The notes beneath the pieces are model-generated. The model saw nothing but the letters and a program-made list of their open reading frames with translations. It made no database searches and was not told the origin of the DNA. Made by a program: the position numbers and the translations under genes. From Mycolicibacterium phlei (GTDB taxonomy: Bacteria > Actinomycetota > Actinomycetes > Mycobacteriales > Mycobacteriaceae), in contig NZ_CP014475.1 in NCBI RefSeq assembly GCF_001583415.1, positions 1,178,001 through 1,242,000 of the forward strand: 64,000 nucleotides of DNA, given 5' to 3'. Shown here one piece after another: positions 1-7,538 of this stretch (position 1 is its first letter; every line of letters begins with the position of its first letter).

Positions 1-441
1 GTAGTCGATGAGCATGCCGATCCGGCCCACCGGGGTGTCGAACGCGGCGAACCGGTCACCGGGCAGGTACGCCAGCGACTCACCCGCCGGCTGGTGCACC
101 TTGCGGTGGGTGCCCAGCACCCCGTCGCCGGACACGCAGATCGCCGAGTTGTACCGGCCGCCGTCGGCCGCCTCGGCGTAGCCCAGGCACACCGTCATCG
201 GCCCGGCGGCGGCGATGACCGCCGCGATCTCCGGCCCGTCCGGGTCCAGCGCCGGCGGCGGGTCGGCGGGGTCGGGGGAGCGCAGGTCGCCGATGTAGCC
301 GCCGAGGCAGGCGTCGGGAAACACCAACAGCTGCACACCGTCCCGGGCCGCCGACTCGATGATGCCGACGACCTTGGTGACGCAGCGGTCCACGTCGCGA
401 CCGAACGTCGCCGCGACCGCGCCGATCGTCACGGGCGCCAT
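1..441 (-). CDS. Nitrilase-superfamily protein, C-terminus beyond window; catalytic Glu and Cys replaced
   Basis: This is the N-terminal 147 residues of a carbon-nitrogen hydrolase fold protein that runs off the left edge. It aligns by eye with the nitrilase at 4159-5031: VFPDACLGGY here against VLPEAAIGGY there, RKVHQP in both, and IGMLIDY here against VGLQICYD there. The Lys of the E-K-C triad is kept, but the Glu position is Asp and the Cys position is Asp. The start ATG lies 11 bases after the stop of the upstream GNAT-AIRS gene, which suggests co-transcription. In M. smegmatis the equivalent position is held by a second nitrilase-like gene (MSMEG_0566). I infer a pseudoenzyme or a structural or regulatory subunit rather than an active nitrilase. 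Confidence 0.85.
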   Translation of the reverse strand, partial: MAPVTIGAVAATFGRDVDRCVTKVVGIIESAARDGVQLLVFPDACLGGYIGDLRSPDPADPPPALDPDGPEIAAVIAAAGPMTVCLGYAEAADGGRYNSAICVSGDGVLGTHRKVHQPAGESLAYLPGDRFAAFDTPVGRIGMLIDY

Positions 442-451
442 GACACCTCGG

Positions 452-1833
452 TCATGCGCACCCCAGCCCGGTCACGCCCGCGGTGAGCGCGGTGGTGACC
501 GCCCCGTCGGGCCAGCGCAGCCGCACACCGGGCTGCGCGGTCAGCCGTCCGCAGTCGGCGCTCGCGACACCGTCGGGCAGCGGCACCGGTTCGCCGCCGA
601 CGGTCAGCATCCCGAAACCCGGGAAGCAGGTCAGCCAGGCGCCCATCGCCGCGTCGGCAGGGCGGGGATCGCAGCGACGTCGAGCTCCACCCCGGTCGAC
701 GACGCCTCGGCCAGCATGCCCGCCGTTCCGACGACACCGGCCATGCTGACGTCCTTGGCGGCCCTGGGCCTGGTGGCGCTGACCAGGTTCGCCAGCTGCA
801 CCAGATCCTCCGACGTGCGATGGCTCGTCGAATCCCATTGGCGGCCCTGATATCCCGGGCGCCAGCTGCCGGTCAGGTCGGCCGTGAGCCGCAGCGCGTC
901 GCCGACGCGGCCGCTGCCGGCCGGGACCGGGGCCGTCGTGCGCCCCAGCGCCGTCACCGACAGCGCCGCCGGCACCCCGACCTGGGTGTGCCCGCCCAGC
1001 ACCGGCACCCGCCACGCCTGCGAGCCGCGGGCCACCCCGCGGATGATGCGGGTCAGCAGCGAGCGCGTCGGTGCGCCGACGGCGTCGAGCAGCCCGACCG
1101 GGGTGGCGCCCATCGCGGTCAGGTCGTTGACGTTGACCAGCACCGAGCACCAGCCGGCCCACTCCGGGTCGCGTTCGACCATCGACGGGATGATCGCGTC
1201 GCACGCGGCGACGACGTCGCTGTCCGGCAGCGGCACCCCGTCGTCGCCGACGAACCCGGCCGGACCGAGCCCGCCGCCGTGGCGCAGCGGCGCCAGCGTC
1301 TCGCCGAGGAACGACTTCGTCGCAGCGGCGAGCGCGTGGAACTGGTTGAGCGGCCAGCGCATCCGGACGTGCGGACGGCCCGCGACGGTGCAGTCGCCGA
1401 CGGTGTCCCAACCCAGCCCGGTGAACAGGTCGCGGTAGCGGCGCTGCACGGTGGCCTCGAAGCGCAGCACCCCGGCGGACTCGACGTGCGCGCACGCGGC
1501 GCGGATCAGCCCGGGCCCGACACCTGAGGCGCGGGCGCTGCGGGCGACGACCAGACGGCTGCCCGTCCACCAGCCGATGTCGTCGGCGCAGCACGGCGCC
1601 AGCCGCACCCCGCCGAGCACGGTGCCGTCGGCGGCGGTGGCGACCAGCACCACGGTGCGCGGGTCGTCGTCGACGTCGTCGCGGTCGGTGCTGTTGAATA
1701 GCCCTTGCTCGATGACGAACTCGTCGCGGCGCAGCCGGTGGTAGGCCTCGAGCTCGGTGCCCTCGGCGGGATGGATCAGGAACGCCGGCTGCGGAATGGT
1801 GGTGTGGCCGGCCAGGATCGACAGCTGCGCCAT
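452..1833 (-). pseudogene. MSMEG_0567-type GNAT-AIRS fusion, interrupted by a -1 frameshift
   Basis: The N-terminal half is a GNAT-like domain (about residues 15-150). The rest is an AIRS/PurM-like ATP-binding domain (about 165-459). The frame opened by the ATG at 1833 stops at 631 after a short unrelated tail, RRWAPG. The shifted frame carries the natural continuation, beginning DAAMGAWLTCFPGFGM and ending at the TGA at 452. One extra G in the GGGG run at 664-667 would join the two halves as IPRPADAAMG. This is therefore a single-base loss, either a real mutation or a sequencing error in a homopolymer. The gene begins 4 bases after the radical SAM stop, inside the Nit1C-type operon. As written, the product would lose about 60 C-terminal residues of the AIRS domain. 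Confidence 0.85.
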
Positions 1834-1837
1834 CGTC

Positions 1838-2893
1838 TCACCCGCCCATGTTCTGCAGGACGCCGCACGCGCCGCACGCCGCGCAGCCGGCCTTCTGCTC
1901 GGCGCCGGACATGCCCGCCAGTCGCAGCAGCCTGGCGACCTCGCGCGAGACCTTCTCCAGCAGCGCGGGTTCGGGGGCGCGGGCCCCGTCGACGTCGACG
2001 GCGAGCGTGCCCGGGTGCGGCCGGAACGGGACGACGAACGGGTACACGCCCATTTCGATGAGCTCGGCGGCGCCGGCGATCAGCTCGTCGGGATCCTCGC
2101 CGAGGCCGACGAGCAGGTACGTCGACACCTGGTTGCGGCCGAACACCTTCACCGCCTCGCGCCACGCGACCTGGTAGCGCTCCAGCGGGACGGTGGCCTT
2201 ACCGGGCATCCAGCGGCGGCGCACGTCGTCGTCGAGGGACTCGACGTGGATGCCGATGGTGTCGGCGCCGGCGTCACGCAGGTCGGTGATGACGGACAGG
2301 TCGACGGGCGGTTCGCACTGCACCTGGATCGGCATTTGCGGCACCGCCTCCTTGACGGCGGCGACGCAGCGGGCCAGGTGCCGGGCCCCGCGGTCGCTGC
2401 CCGCCGAGGTGCCCGTCGTCATCACCATCTGCGTGACACCGTCGAGTTTGACTGCGGCGGCGGCGACTTCGGCGATCTCCTGCGGGCGTTTGACCGCGGT
2501 GGTGGCGCCGGTGCGCAGCGACTCCTCGATGGAGCAGAAGCGGCACCGGGTCTCCGGCGCGTAGCGGATGCAGGTCTGCACGACGGTGGTGGCCAGCACG
2601 TTGCGGCCGTGCAGCCGGGCCAGCTTCTCGTAGGGCACCCCGTCGACGGTGACCAGGTCGTAGAACTTCGGCCGCTCGATCACCTCGACGTCCAGGCCGG
2701 TGTCGTGGCCGTCGTAGAGGACCGTGGTGCCGTCGAACGCGAACGGGCTCTGCGGGTTTCGCGGGATCGCCGCGTTCAGGCCGTCGATCACCAGGTGACC
2801 GTCGTCGCTGGGGCCCGCGCCCGCGGTGCGGGTCAGCGGTGGGCGGCCGCGAATCCCCAGCAGGGCCAGATCGACACGGGTCGAGACGGACAT
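1838..2893 (-). CDS. MSMEG_0568-family radical SAM protein
   Basis: This 351-residue protein looks like the radical SAM member of Nit1C clusters. Visible cysteines are C108, C117 and C120 (CIRYAPETRCRFC), a CX8CX2C arrangement rather than the usual CX3CX2C. A second triad, C337, C340 and C343, near the end (CAACGAC) could ligate an auxiliary iron-sulfur cluster. The middle has the alternating beta-alpha pattern of a partial TIM barrel, including IGIHVESLDDDVRRRWMPGK and YLLVGLGEDPD. It lies 9 bases after the flavin oxidoreductase and 4 bases before the GNAT-AIRS gene. The substrate is unknown; the context suggests a step in nitrile or cyanide nitrogen metabolism. Confidence 0.88.
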   Translation of the reverse strand: MSVSTRVDLALLGIRGRPPLTRTAGAGPSDDGHLVIDGLNAAIPRNPQSPFAFDGTTVLYDGHDTGLDVEVIERPKFYDLVTVDGVPYEKLARLHGRNVLATTVVQTCIRYAPETRCRFCSIEESLRTGATTAVKRPQEIAEVAAAAVKLDGVTQMVMTTGTSAGSDRGARHLARCVAAVKEAVPQMPIQVQCEPPVDLSVITDLRDAGADTIGIHVESLDDDVRRRWMPGKATVPLERYQVAWREAVKVFGRNQVSTYLLVGLGEDPDELIAGAAELIEMGVYPFVVPFRPHPGTLAVDVDGARAPEPALLEKVSREVARLLRLAGMSGAEQKAGCAACGACGVLQNMGG

Positions 2894-2902
2894 CGGACCT
2901 CC

Positions 2903-4162
2903 TCAGTGGCCGGCGGCCATACGCAGTAGCGAGTCGTCGTAGGAAGCCACGATCGTTGTGGCGATGTGCCGGGCGTCGCGGTCGATGCCGAGGAACCGGC
3001 CCGACCCCCAGGTGTGCATCCAGGGCAGCCCGACGAAGCTCAGGCCGGGCACCGAGGTGATGCCGCGGTTCTGCATGGGCCTGCCGGCGCCGTCGAACGC
3101 GCTGGCCTCGATCCAGCGGTAGTCGGGCCGGTAGCCGATGGCCCAGATGATGCTGGTGATGCCTTCTTCGGTGAGATCGAGTGTGGTGGTTTCGGTTTCG
3201 GGTTCCCACACCGGGGTGTAGCGGCTCGGCGGTTCGGCAGTGATGTTCTGCGCGTCGATGTAGGCGTCGATGTCGGCGCAGATCGAGTTGTACACCGAGT
3301 CGGCGTGGTCGAGGGCCTTCTTGAGCGTCGGGGCGAAGCGCAGGGTGGTGTCCTTGCCGGATTCCAGCGTGCCGTACAGGCGCATGCCCTCGAGCGCGAA
3401 CCGGCGCAGGTCGATGTCGCGTCCGCCGTCGCGGCCGGTGACGTAGTGGTTGGTCTTCTCGATCGCGGCCTTGCCGCCGGGGTAGTCGGCGGCGGCGCGG
3501 TCGTAGAGACCCATGTCGGCCAGCCAGGTCATGCAGTCGCGGCCGCGGTAGAAGCGGGCGACGCGCGGGGCGTTGCCGACCGCGAGGTGCACCCGGCGGC
3601 CGGCCAGGTGCAGGTCCTCGGCGATCTGCGCGCCGGACTGGCCGCTGCCGACCACCAGCACCGCGCCCTCGGGCAGCTGGTCCGGGTTGCGGTACTGCTC
3701 GGAGTGCAGCTGGGTGATCTGCGGGTCGAGCGCGGGGGCGAACGGCGGGATGACGGGCACCGGGTAGCCGCCGGTGGCGATGACGGCGTGCTCGCAGGTC
3801 AGGGTCTCGTCGTCGTTGAGGGTGAGCTCGAAGCCGTGCTCGAGGCGTTTGAGGCGGGTGACGCGGGTGTGGGTGCGCAGCGGGGGTTCGAACGTGTCGA
3901 GCCAGTCGGCGAGCCAGGCCACGACCTCGTCGCGGGTCATGAAGCCGTCGGGGTCGGGGCCGTCGTAGTGGTAGCCGGGCAGCCGGCAGTGCCAGTTGGG
4001 GGTGACCAGGGTGAAGTTGTCCCAGCGGCTGTCGGCCCAGGCGTGCATGGGGGTCTTGGCCTCCAGCACGACGTGGTCGAGCCCGGCGCTGCACAGGTAC
4101 CAGCTGACCGACAGGCCGGCCTGGCCGCCGCCGATGATCGCGACGGGGGTGTGGGTGTTCAT
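2903..4162 (-). CDS. MSMEG_0569-family flavin-dependent oxidoreductase
   Basis: A 419-residue flavoprotein of the flavin monooxygenase type. An N-terminal dinucleotide-binding motif, AIIGGGQAGLS (residues 8-18), is followed by a second, VLVVGSGQSGAQIAE, in the middle, as expected for FAD and NADPH sites. IIWAIGYRPDYRWIE near the C-terminus matches the ATG-like motif of class B monooxygenases. Its ATG overlaps the stop of the upstream nitrilase (shared TCATGA), so the two are translationally coupled. The small MSMEG_0570-type gene that I recall lying between these two genes in M. smegmatis is absent here. The reaction is unknown. Confidence 0.88.
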   Translation of the reverse strand: MNTHTPVAIIGGGQAGLSVSWYLCSAGLDHVVLEAKTPMHAWADSRWDNFTLVTPNWHCRLPGYHYDGPDPDGFMTRDEVVAWLADWLDTFEPPLRTHTRVTRLKRLEHGFELTLNDDETLTCEHAVIATGGYPVPVIPPFAPALDPQITQLHSEQYRNPDQLPEGAVLVVGSGQSGAQIAEDLHLAGRRVHLAVGNAPRVARFYRGRDCMTWLADMGLYDRAAADYPGGKAAIEKTNHYVTGRDGGRDIDLRRFALEGMRLYGTLESGKDTTLRFAPTLKKALDHADSVYNSICADIDAYIDAQNITAEPPSRYTPVWEPETETTTLDLTEEGITSIIWAIGYRPDYRWIEASAFDGAGRPMQNRGITSVPGLSFVGLPWMHTWGSGRFLGIDRDARHIATTIVASYDDSLLRMAAGH

Positions 4163-5031
4163 GAGACCAGCTCCCGGATCTCAGTGAGCGGGGTGTAGAC
4201 GTCGGGGCGGCGGTCGCGCAGGTGGAACATGCCGGCCCGCATGGTGCGGAAGGTGGCGTCGATGTCGACGTCGGCGACGGCCATGCCACTGCCGAGAAGC
4301 GTTGTGGCGAGCACGTTTCCGCCCGGGTCGACGACCTTGGCGTTGCCCACGTACTTCAGCGAGCCGAACGTCCCGCTCTGGTTGGACGCCACCCAGAACA
4401 GCTGGTTGTCCAGCGCGCGGGCCATGTCGAACAGGTTGAAGCGGTAGGTCCAGCGGTCCTCCTGCAGGTTCTCCGCGGTGGCGGTGCGCGCGGCCGGCCA
4501 GGCCGACAGGCTGGCGATGATCTGGGCGCCCTGCAGCGCCATGATGCGGGCGGCCTCCGGAAAGGCCTTGTCGTAACAGATCTGCAGGCCGACCCGGCCG
4601 ACGGGGGTGTCGAACACGTCGTAGCGGTTGCCCGCGTCATACGACATGTTCTCGCCGAGCGGTTGGTGCACCTTGCGGTAGGAGCCGTAGATCGTGCCGC
4701 CGTCGAGCAGGGCGGCGGCGTTGTAGCGCGTCACGCCGTCGTCGGCGAGCTCGCAGAACCCGATGGCGACCAACAGGTCACCGACGATCTCCTGGACCCG
4801 GGCGATCTCCGGGCCGTCGAGCCGGATGGCCGGCGGCAGTTGGCGTGCCGACGGCCGCTTGGTGTCGCCGTGGTTGCCGAGCGAGGACAGGTACCCGCCG
4901 ATGGCGGCCTCCGGCAGCACCAGGAAGTCGACGGACCGCTCGCGCGCCTCGGCGGCCAGCGAGGCGATCAGCGCGAAGTTCTGCTCGAGGTCGCGGGTGA
5001 AGTTCGCCGAGACGGCAGCCAAAGTGGTCAT
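4159..5031 (-). CDS. Nit1-type nitrilase (Nit6803-like) of the Nit1C cluster
   Basis: A 290-residue nitrilase-superfamily enzyme predicted to hydrolyse a nitrile, or a related C-N bond, to acid and ammonia. The catalytic triad is visible: E41 (LPEAAIGG), K120 (SYRKVHQP) and C152 (LQICYDKAFPE). The internal ATG at 5031 was chosen over the upstream ATG at 5076 because the family begins close to the first beta strand (MTTLAAVSANF). It follows the MSMEG_0572-like gene by 13 bases. It is the intact, presumably active counterpart of the Asp-substituted paralogue at the left edge of the window. Confidence 0.9.
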   Translation of the reverse strand: MTTLAAVSANFTRDLEQNFALIASLAAEARERSVDFLVLPEAAIGGYLSSLGNHGDTKRPSARQLPPAIRLDGPEIARVQEIVGDLLVAIGFCELADDGVTRYNAAALLDGGTIYGSYRKVHQPLGENMSYDAGNRYDVFDTPVGRVGLQICYDKAFPEAARIMALQGAQIIASLSAWPAARTATAENLQEDRWTYRFNLFDMARALDNQLFWVASNQSGTFGSLKYVGNAKVVDPGGNVLATTLLGSGMAVADVDIDATFRTMRAGMFHLRDRRPDVYTPLTEIRELVS

Positions 5032-5044
5032 GTCGCAGCGGCTT

Positions 5045-5566
5045 TCAGACCATGTAGGTGGAGTTGATGATCGCACCCTTGCGGGCGTAGTGGATGATGG
5101 CGTCCTGCACGTCGAGCGGGTGGGCGGGGATCACGCCGGCGATGAGGTCCTCCTCGCGGCCGCCGTGCAGCGCCAGCCCGAAGCGGCAGCAGAAGACGGT
5201 GCCGCCCTCGCTGATGAAGGTCTCCAGGGCGTCGTTGATGTTCTGCTCGCCGGGGAAGCCGGAGTCGCCGGTCTTCGGAAAGCCGCGGGTGGCAAGGCAG
5301 TTGATGGCGCCCGGGCCGTAGAAGTAGATGGCCGACTCGAAGCCCTTGCGCAGCGCGCGGGTGGCCTGCAGCACCGCGACGAAGCTGACCGACGACTCGT
5401 GGGCGATGCCGTGCACCAGCGTGAAGTAGCACTCGCCGTTCTCGGCCTTGTAGTCGGGGAAGATCTTGGTGCCGCCGTAGATGTTGGACCCCTTCGGCAG
5501 CGACGGGTGCGGGATCTCGGCGAGCGAGGTCTTGATGTTCTCGGCGATGGCGTCGTCAAAAGGCAT
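5045..5566 (-). CDS. MSMEG_0572/Sll0783-family nitrogen-starvation protein, first gene of the Nit1C cluster
   Basis: A 173-residue soluble protein recognised as the small conserved member of Nit1C clusters; the cyanobacterial Sll0783 is induced by nitrogen starvation. The body has a DsrE-like alternating alpha/beta look (IAHESSVSFVAVLQATRALR, GPGAINCLATRGFPK, EGGTVFCCRFGLALHG) with conserved cysteines and no membrane segment. The start at 5566 (MPFDDAIAENI) has a GGAG a few bases upstream. It is the promoter-proximal gene of the six-gene minus-strand run, so the promoter should lie in the repeat-filled gap upstream. The biochemical role is unknown. Confidence 0.85.
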   Translation of the reverse strand: MPFDDAIAENIKTSLAEIPHPSLPKGSNIYGGTKIFPDYKAENGECYFTLVHGIAHESSVSFVAVLQATRALRKGFESAIYFYGPGAINCLATRGFPKTGDSGFPGEQNINDALETFISEGGTVFCCRFGLALHGGREEDLIAGVIPAHPLDVQDAIIHYARKGAIINSTYMV

Positions 5567-5701
5567 GCGGGGCTCCAGGATTCGGCGTTTGTGAGACGGG
5601 AATCGCGGCGGCGGTGCCGCAGATGTCTCGATTAGAGGCCCCGACGATTGCGCGCTGGTTAGCGATGGACTACGTCTGTGTTTCTTTCTCTCTCCGTTCT
5701 G

Positions 5702-5990
5702 CCGCGAGCGTGCGTGTTTGCACACGACACGCCGCGCTTTGTGCTGCATTTGCGCACGGTCGCGGGAGATGCGGTGCGGGCGGAGGGTGGAGGGTTCACC
5801 GAAACTACGGTTGTTGACGGATTTCGGCGATTTTCCGTCAACAACCGTAGTTTCGGCGGGTGTGAGTGCTGGGGGCGGACTGCCGACTGGGTCTGCTCGA
5901 ACCGCCGACGGCGCCCGTCGTGGGTGGCGCGAGCGTGCGCAAATGTCGGGATTTCCGCGGCGTGTCGTGTGCAAACACGCACGCTCGCGG
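5702..5990. repeat. Large foldback (inverted-repeat) element, 289 bp
   Basis: Perfect 35-bp inverted arms lie at 5702-5736 and 5956-5990 (arm begins CCGCGAGCGTGCGTGTTTGC). A second, inner pair of 18-bp arms with one mismatch lies at 5747-5764 and 5928-5945 (CATTTGCGCACGGTCGCG). A separate palindrome sits at the centre (5799-5856). No coding region fits. Together with flanking repeats it fills the 481-bp gap 5567-6047 between the Nit1C cluster and a DUF5994 gene, both reading leftward. It looks like a MITE-like or REP-like structure with no transposase. Confidence 0.85.
5799..5856. repeat. Perfect palindrome, 23-bp arms
   Basis: Arms 5799-5821 and 5834-5856 are exact reverse complements (arm begins CCGAAACTACGGTTGTTGAC), with a 12-base loop. 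It sits at the centre of the larger foldback element. RNA read in either direction would form a very stable hairpin. Confidence 0.9.
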
Positions 5991-6045
5991 GGGAGAGAGG
6001 GGGCCACGCACGCTCGCGGGGGAGAGGGGCCCTCGCGGGGGAGAG
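5981..6045. repeat. Short direct repeats at the right end of the foldback element
   Basis: The 17-mer acgctcgcgggggagag occurs at 5981-5997 and again at 6010-6026. A shorter copy, ctcgcgggggagag, lies at 6032-6045. The first copy overlaps the outer end of the right foldback arm, so these may be decayed or slipped copies of the element's terminus. Confidence 0.75.
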
Positions 6046-6047
6046 AG

Positions 6048-6506
6048 CTAGGCGAGGAGGCGGCGGGCGGCCTCGACGATGTCGAACGCGGCGATGTAGC
6101 GCTCCGACTCGTAATGCCTGCTGTCGACGGGCAGGCCCGCGGCGTGCCGGAGCACCATCATCGCCAGGGCGGGGCTGGTGTGGCAGGGCACCACCAGCAG
6201 GTTGGCCCGACCGGTCTCGCCGATCACCGTCATCACCCGCTGCGGGCGATCCTTCCAGCCCGGCAGCGCGGCCACGCCGCGACGGGTCAGCATGTCCAGA
6301 TCCGGGACGGCGTTCTCCTCCGACCAGTTGATCTTGATGTCGGCGATCTGTCCGAGCGAGGGCCGCAGCGCGTCGATCAGCTCCGGCAGCTCACGGGCGA
6401 TCGACCCGCTGCGCGGCCACCAGGCCCCGTCGATCCCGTTGCCGGGGGTGCTGACCAAGGTCAGTCGGATCGGACTCGCGCACCGTCGCTGAGCGGCCTG
6501 CTTCAC
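6048..6506 (-). CDS. DUF5994 family protein
   Basis: A 152-residue protein with the DUF5994 pattern GIDGAWWPRS followed by ELPELIDALRP and a central VMTVIGE segment. It is a paralogue of the protein at 7093-7494 (GYVDGAWWPHT, ELPDLLSVLS). No membrane segment or signal peptide is visible. The function of the family is unknown; it is widespread in mycobacteria. The gene is read away from the cold-shock gene, so the 170-base interval between them probably holds divergent promoters. Confidence 0.8.
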   Translation of the reverse strand: MKQAAQRRCASPIRLTLVSTPGNGIDGAWWPRSGSIARELPELIDALRPSLGQIADIKINWSEENAVPDLDMLTRRGVAALPGWKDRPQRVMTVIGETGRANLLVVPCHTSPALAMMVLRHAAGLPVDSRHYESERYIAAFDIVEAARRLLA

Positions 6507-6622
6507 ACCAAAATCCTTTGTTCACTGCTGAATACAAAAAGAAACGGATCGTGGGGAAGATGATGGTCGGCCCGGACGAAACGGTTCGCTATTGACAGTA
6601 CACCGGAATATCCGCAGATCCG

Positions 6623-6657
6623 TGCTAGCCTGGAGACTGGATGTCCATCGACATCCA
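6623..6657 (+). promoter_or_regulatory. Extended -10-like box and 5'-UTR hairpin of the cold-shock gene
   Basis: TGCTAGCCT at 6623-6631 resembles an extended -10 element. It is followed by a perfect hairpin with 8-bp arms TGGATGTC (6638-6645) and GACATCCA (6650-6657) and a CATC loop. The hairpin ends 20 bases before the start codon, just upstream of a purine-rich ribosome site (GAAAGAAG). A TTGACA at 6592-6597 is too far from this -10 for normal spacing. Leaders of cold-shock mRNAs often refold with temperature; such a role here is inference. Confidence 0.45.
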
Positions 6658-6677
6658 TGAATGAAAGAAGTAAATGT

Positions 6678-6881
6678 ATGGCACAGGGAACTGTGAAATG
6701 GTTCGACAGCGATAAGGGCTTCGGTTTCATCGCTCCCGACGACGGTGCGAAGGATGTCTTCGTACACTTCTCGGAAATCCAGGGAAATGGTTATCGCTCG
6801 CTTGACGAAAACCAGCGAGTGGAGTTCACGGTCGAACAGGGCGCCAAAGGCCCTCAGGCTACGGGCGTAACCACCCTCTAA
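6678..6881 (+). CDS. Cold-shock protein (CspA family)
   Basis: A 67-residue single cold-shock domain protein that binds single-stranded nucleic acid and acts as an RNA chaperone. RNP1 (KGFGFIAP) and RNP2 (DVFVHFSEI) are both present, and the protein begins [14 protein letters not shown]. The length is normal for the family. The ATG at 6678 was chosen over 6657 because it matches the family N-terminus and has GAAAGAAG upstream. A strong hairpin terminator follows at 6898-6930, so the gene is probably monocistronic. DUF5994 genes lie on both sides. Confidence 0.95.
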   Translation: MAQGTVKWFDSDKGFGFIAPDDGAKDVFVHFSEIQGNGYRSLDENQRVEFTVEQGAKGPQATGVTTL

Positions 6882-6897
6882 AGCTTGCACGATCGTT

Positions 6898-6930
6898 GTG
6901 GGCCGGTCGGGAAATCTCCCGCCGGCCCAC
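6898..6930 (+). terminator. Hairpin terminator after the cold-shock gene
   Basis: GTGGGCCGG-T-CGGGA (6898-6912) pairs with TCCCGCCGGCCCAC (6917-6930), giving 14 base pairs with one bulged T and a short AATC-type loop. No U-run follows, as is common in mycobacteria. Confidence 0.7.
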
Positions 6931-7092
6931 ACTCGTATCAATCCCGTTGTGCGACAGGCGAGAAACTCCTAACTGAGCGGATCGCTGAAATATGCCGTAT
7001 GCTGGGCTTATCGGTGGTTCGGAATGCGTGTAGACCAGGCCGCATCGTCGCCGATTCGAATAAGGAGCGTCAGCTCAGGCGGGACAAGCCGA

Positions 7093-7494
7093 ATGGCACC
7101 ACAGACGAGGCTTCGCCTCAAACGCAAAGCACCCACCAGCGGCTACGTCGACGGCGCCTGGTGGCCCCACACCGAAGACCTGCAGACCGAACTACCCGAC
7201 CTGCTCAGCGTGCTCTCCGTACGCCTCGGCGGCGTCGAACGAGTGACGTACAACCTCGCCGAGTGGAGTAACTCCCCACGGAAGATGCTGGTCAACGACC
7301 GCGTCGTGCGGCTCGACGGCTATCGCCGCCAGCCGGCGCACACGATCGGCGTCCTCGACGGTAGGGGCGGGCAGATCGTGCTGCTCGTCGTGGGTTCGCG
7401 CACCGAACCCGACACCGCGCACGCCATCGCGATGGCCGCCGCGGCCACCGACAACACAGAGACGGTCGACTCACTGCTCTCAACCACCGGTTGA
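7093..7494 (+). CDS. DUF5994 family protein
   Basis: A 133-residue protein, paralogous to the product at 6048-6506 through DGAWWPHT, the leucine-rich LPDLLSVLS segment and a Lys/Arg-rich strand near the start (RLRLKRKAP). The ATG at 7093 was chosen because the family begins shortly before that basic strand; an earlier in-frame ATG at 7024 has no supporting similarity. It lies 44 bases upstream of the desaturase, so the two may be co-transcribed. Function unknown. Confidence 0.78.
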   Translation: MAPQTRLRLKRKAPTSGYVDGAWWPHTEDLQTELPDLLSVLSVRLGGVERVTYNLAEWSNSPRKMLVNDRVVRLDGYRRQPAHTIGVLDGRGGQIVLLVVGSRTEPDTAHAIAMAAAATDNTETVDSLLSTTG

Positions 7495-7538
7495 GACTCG
7501 ACCACCCCAGAACGACCAGAACGACCTCAGGAATTTTC

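Noticed and set aside
2274..4289. A long minus-strand frame of 671 codons across the oxidoreductase and radical SAM genes
   Set aside because: It is Arg/Pro/His-rich and runs out of frame through two genes with clear motifs; it is a high-GC shadow frame.
5045..6007. An N-terminal extension of the MSMEG_0572-like protein to 320 residues
   Set aside because: The extra residues are translated from the foldback repeat; the family starts at MPFDD with a ribosome site.
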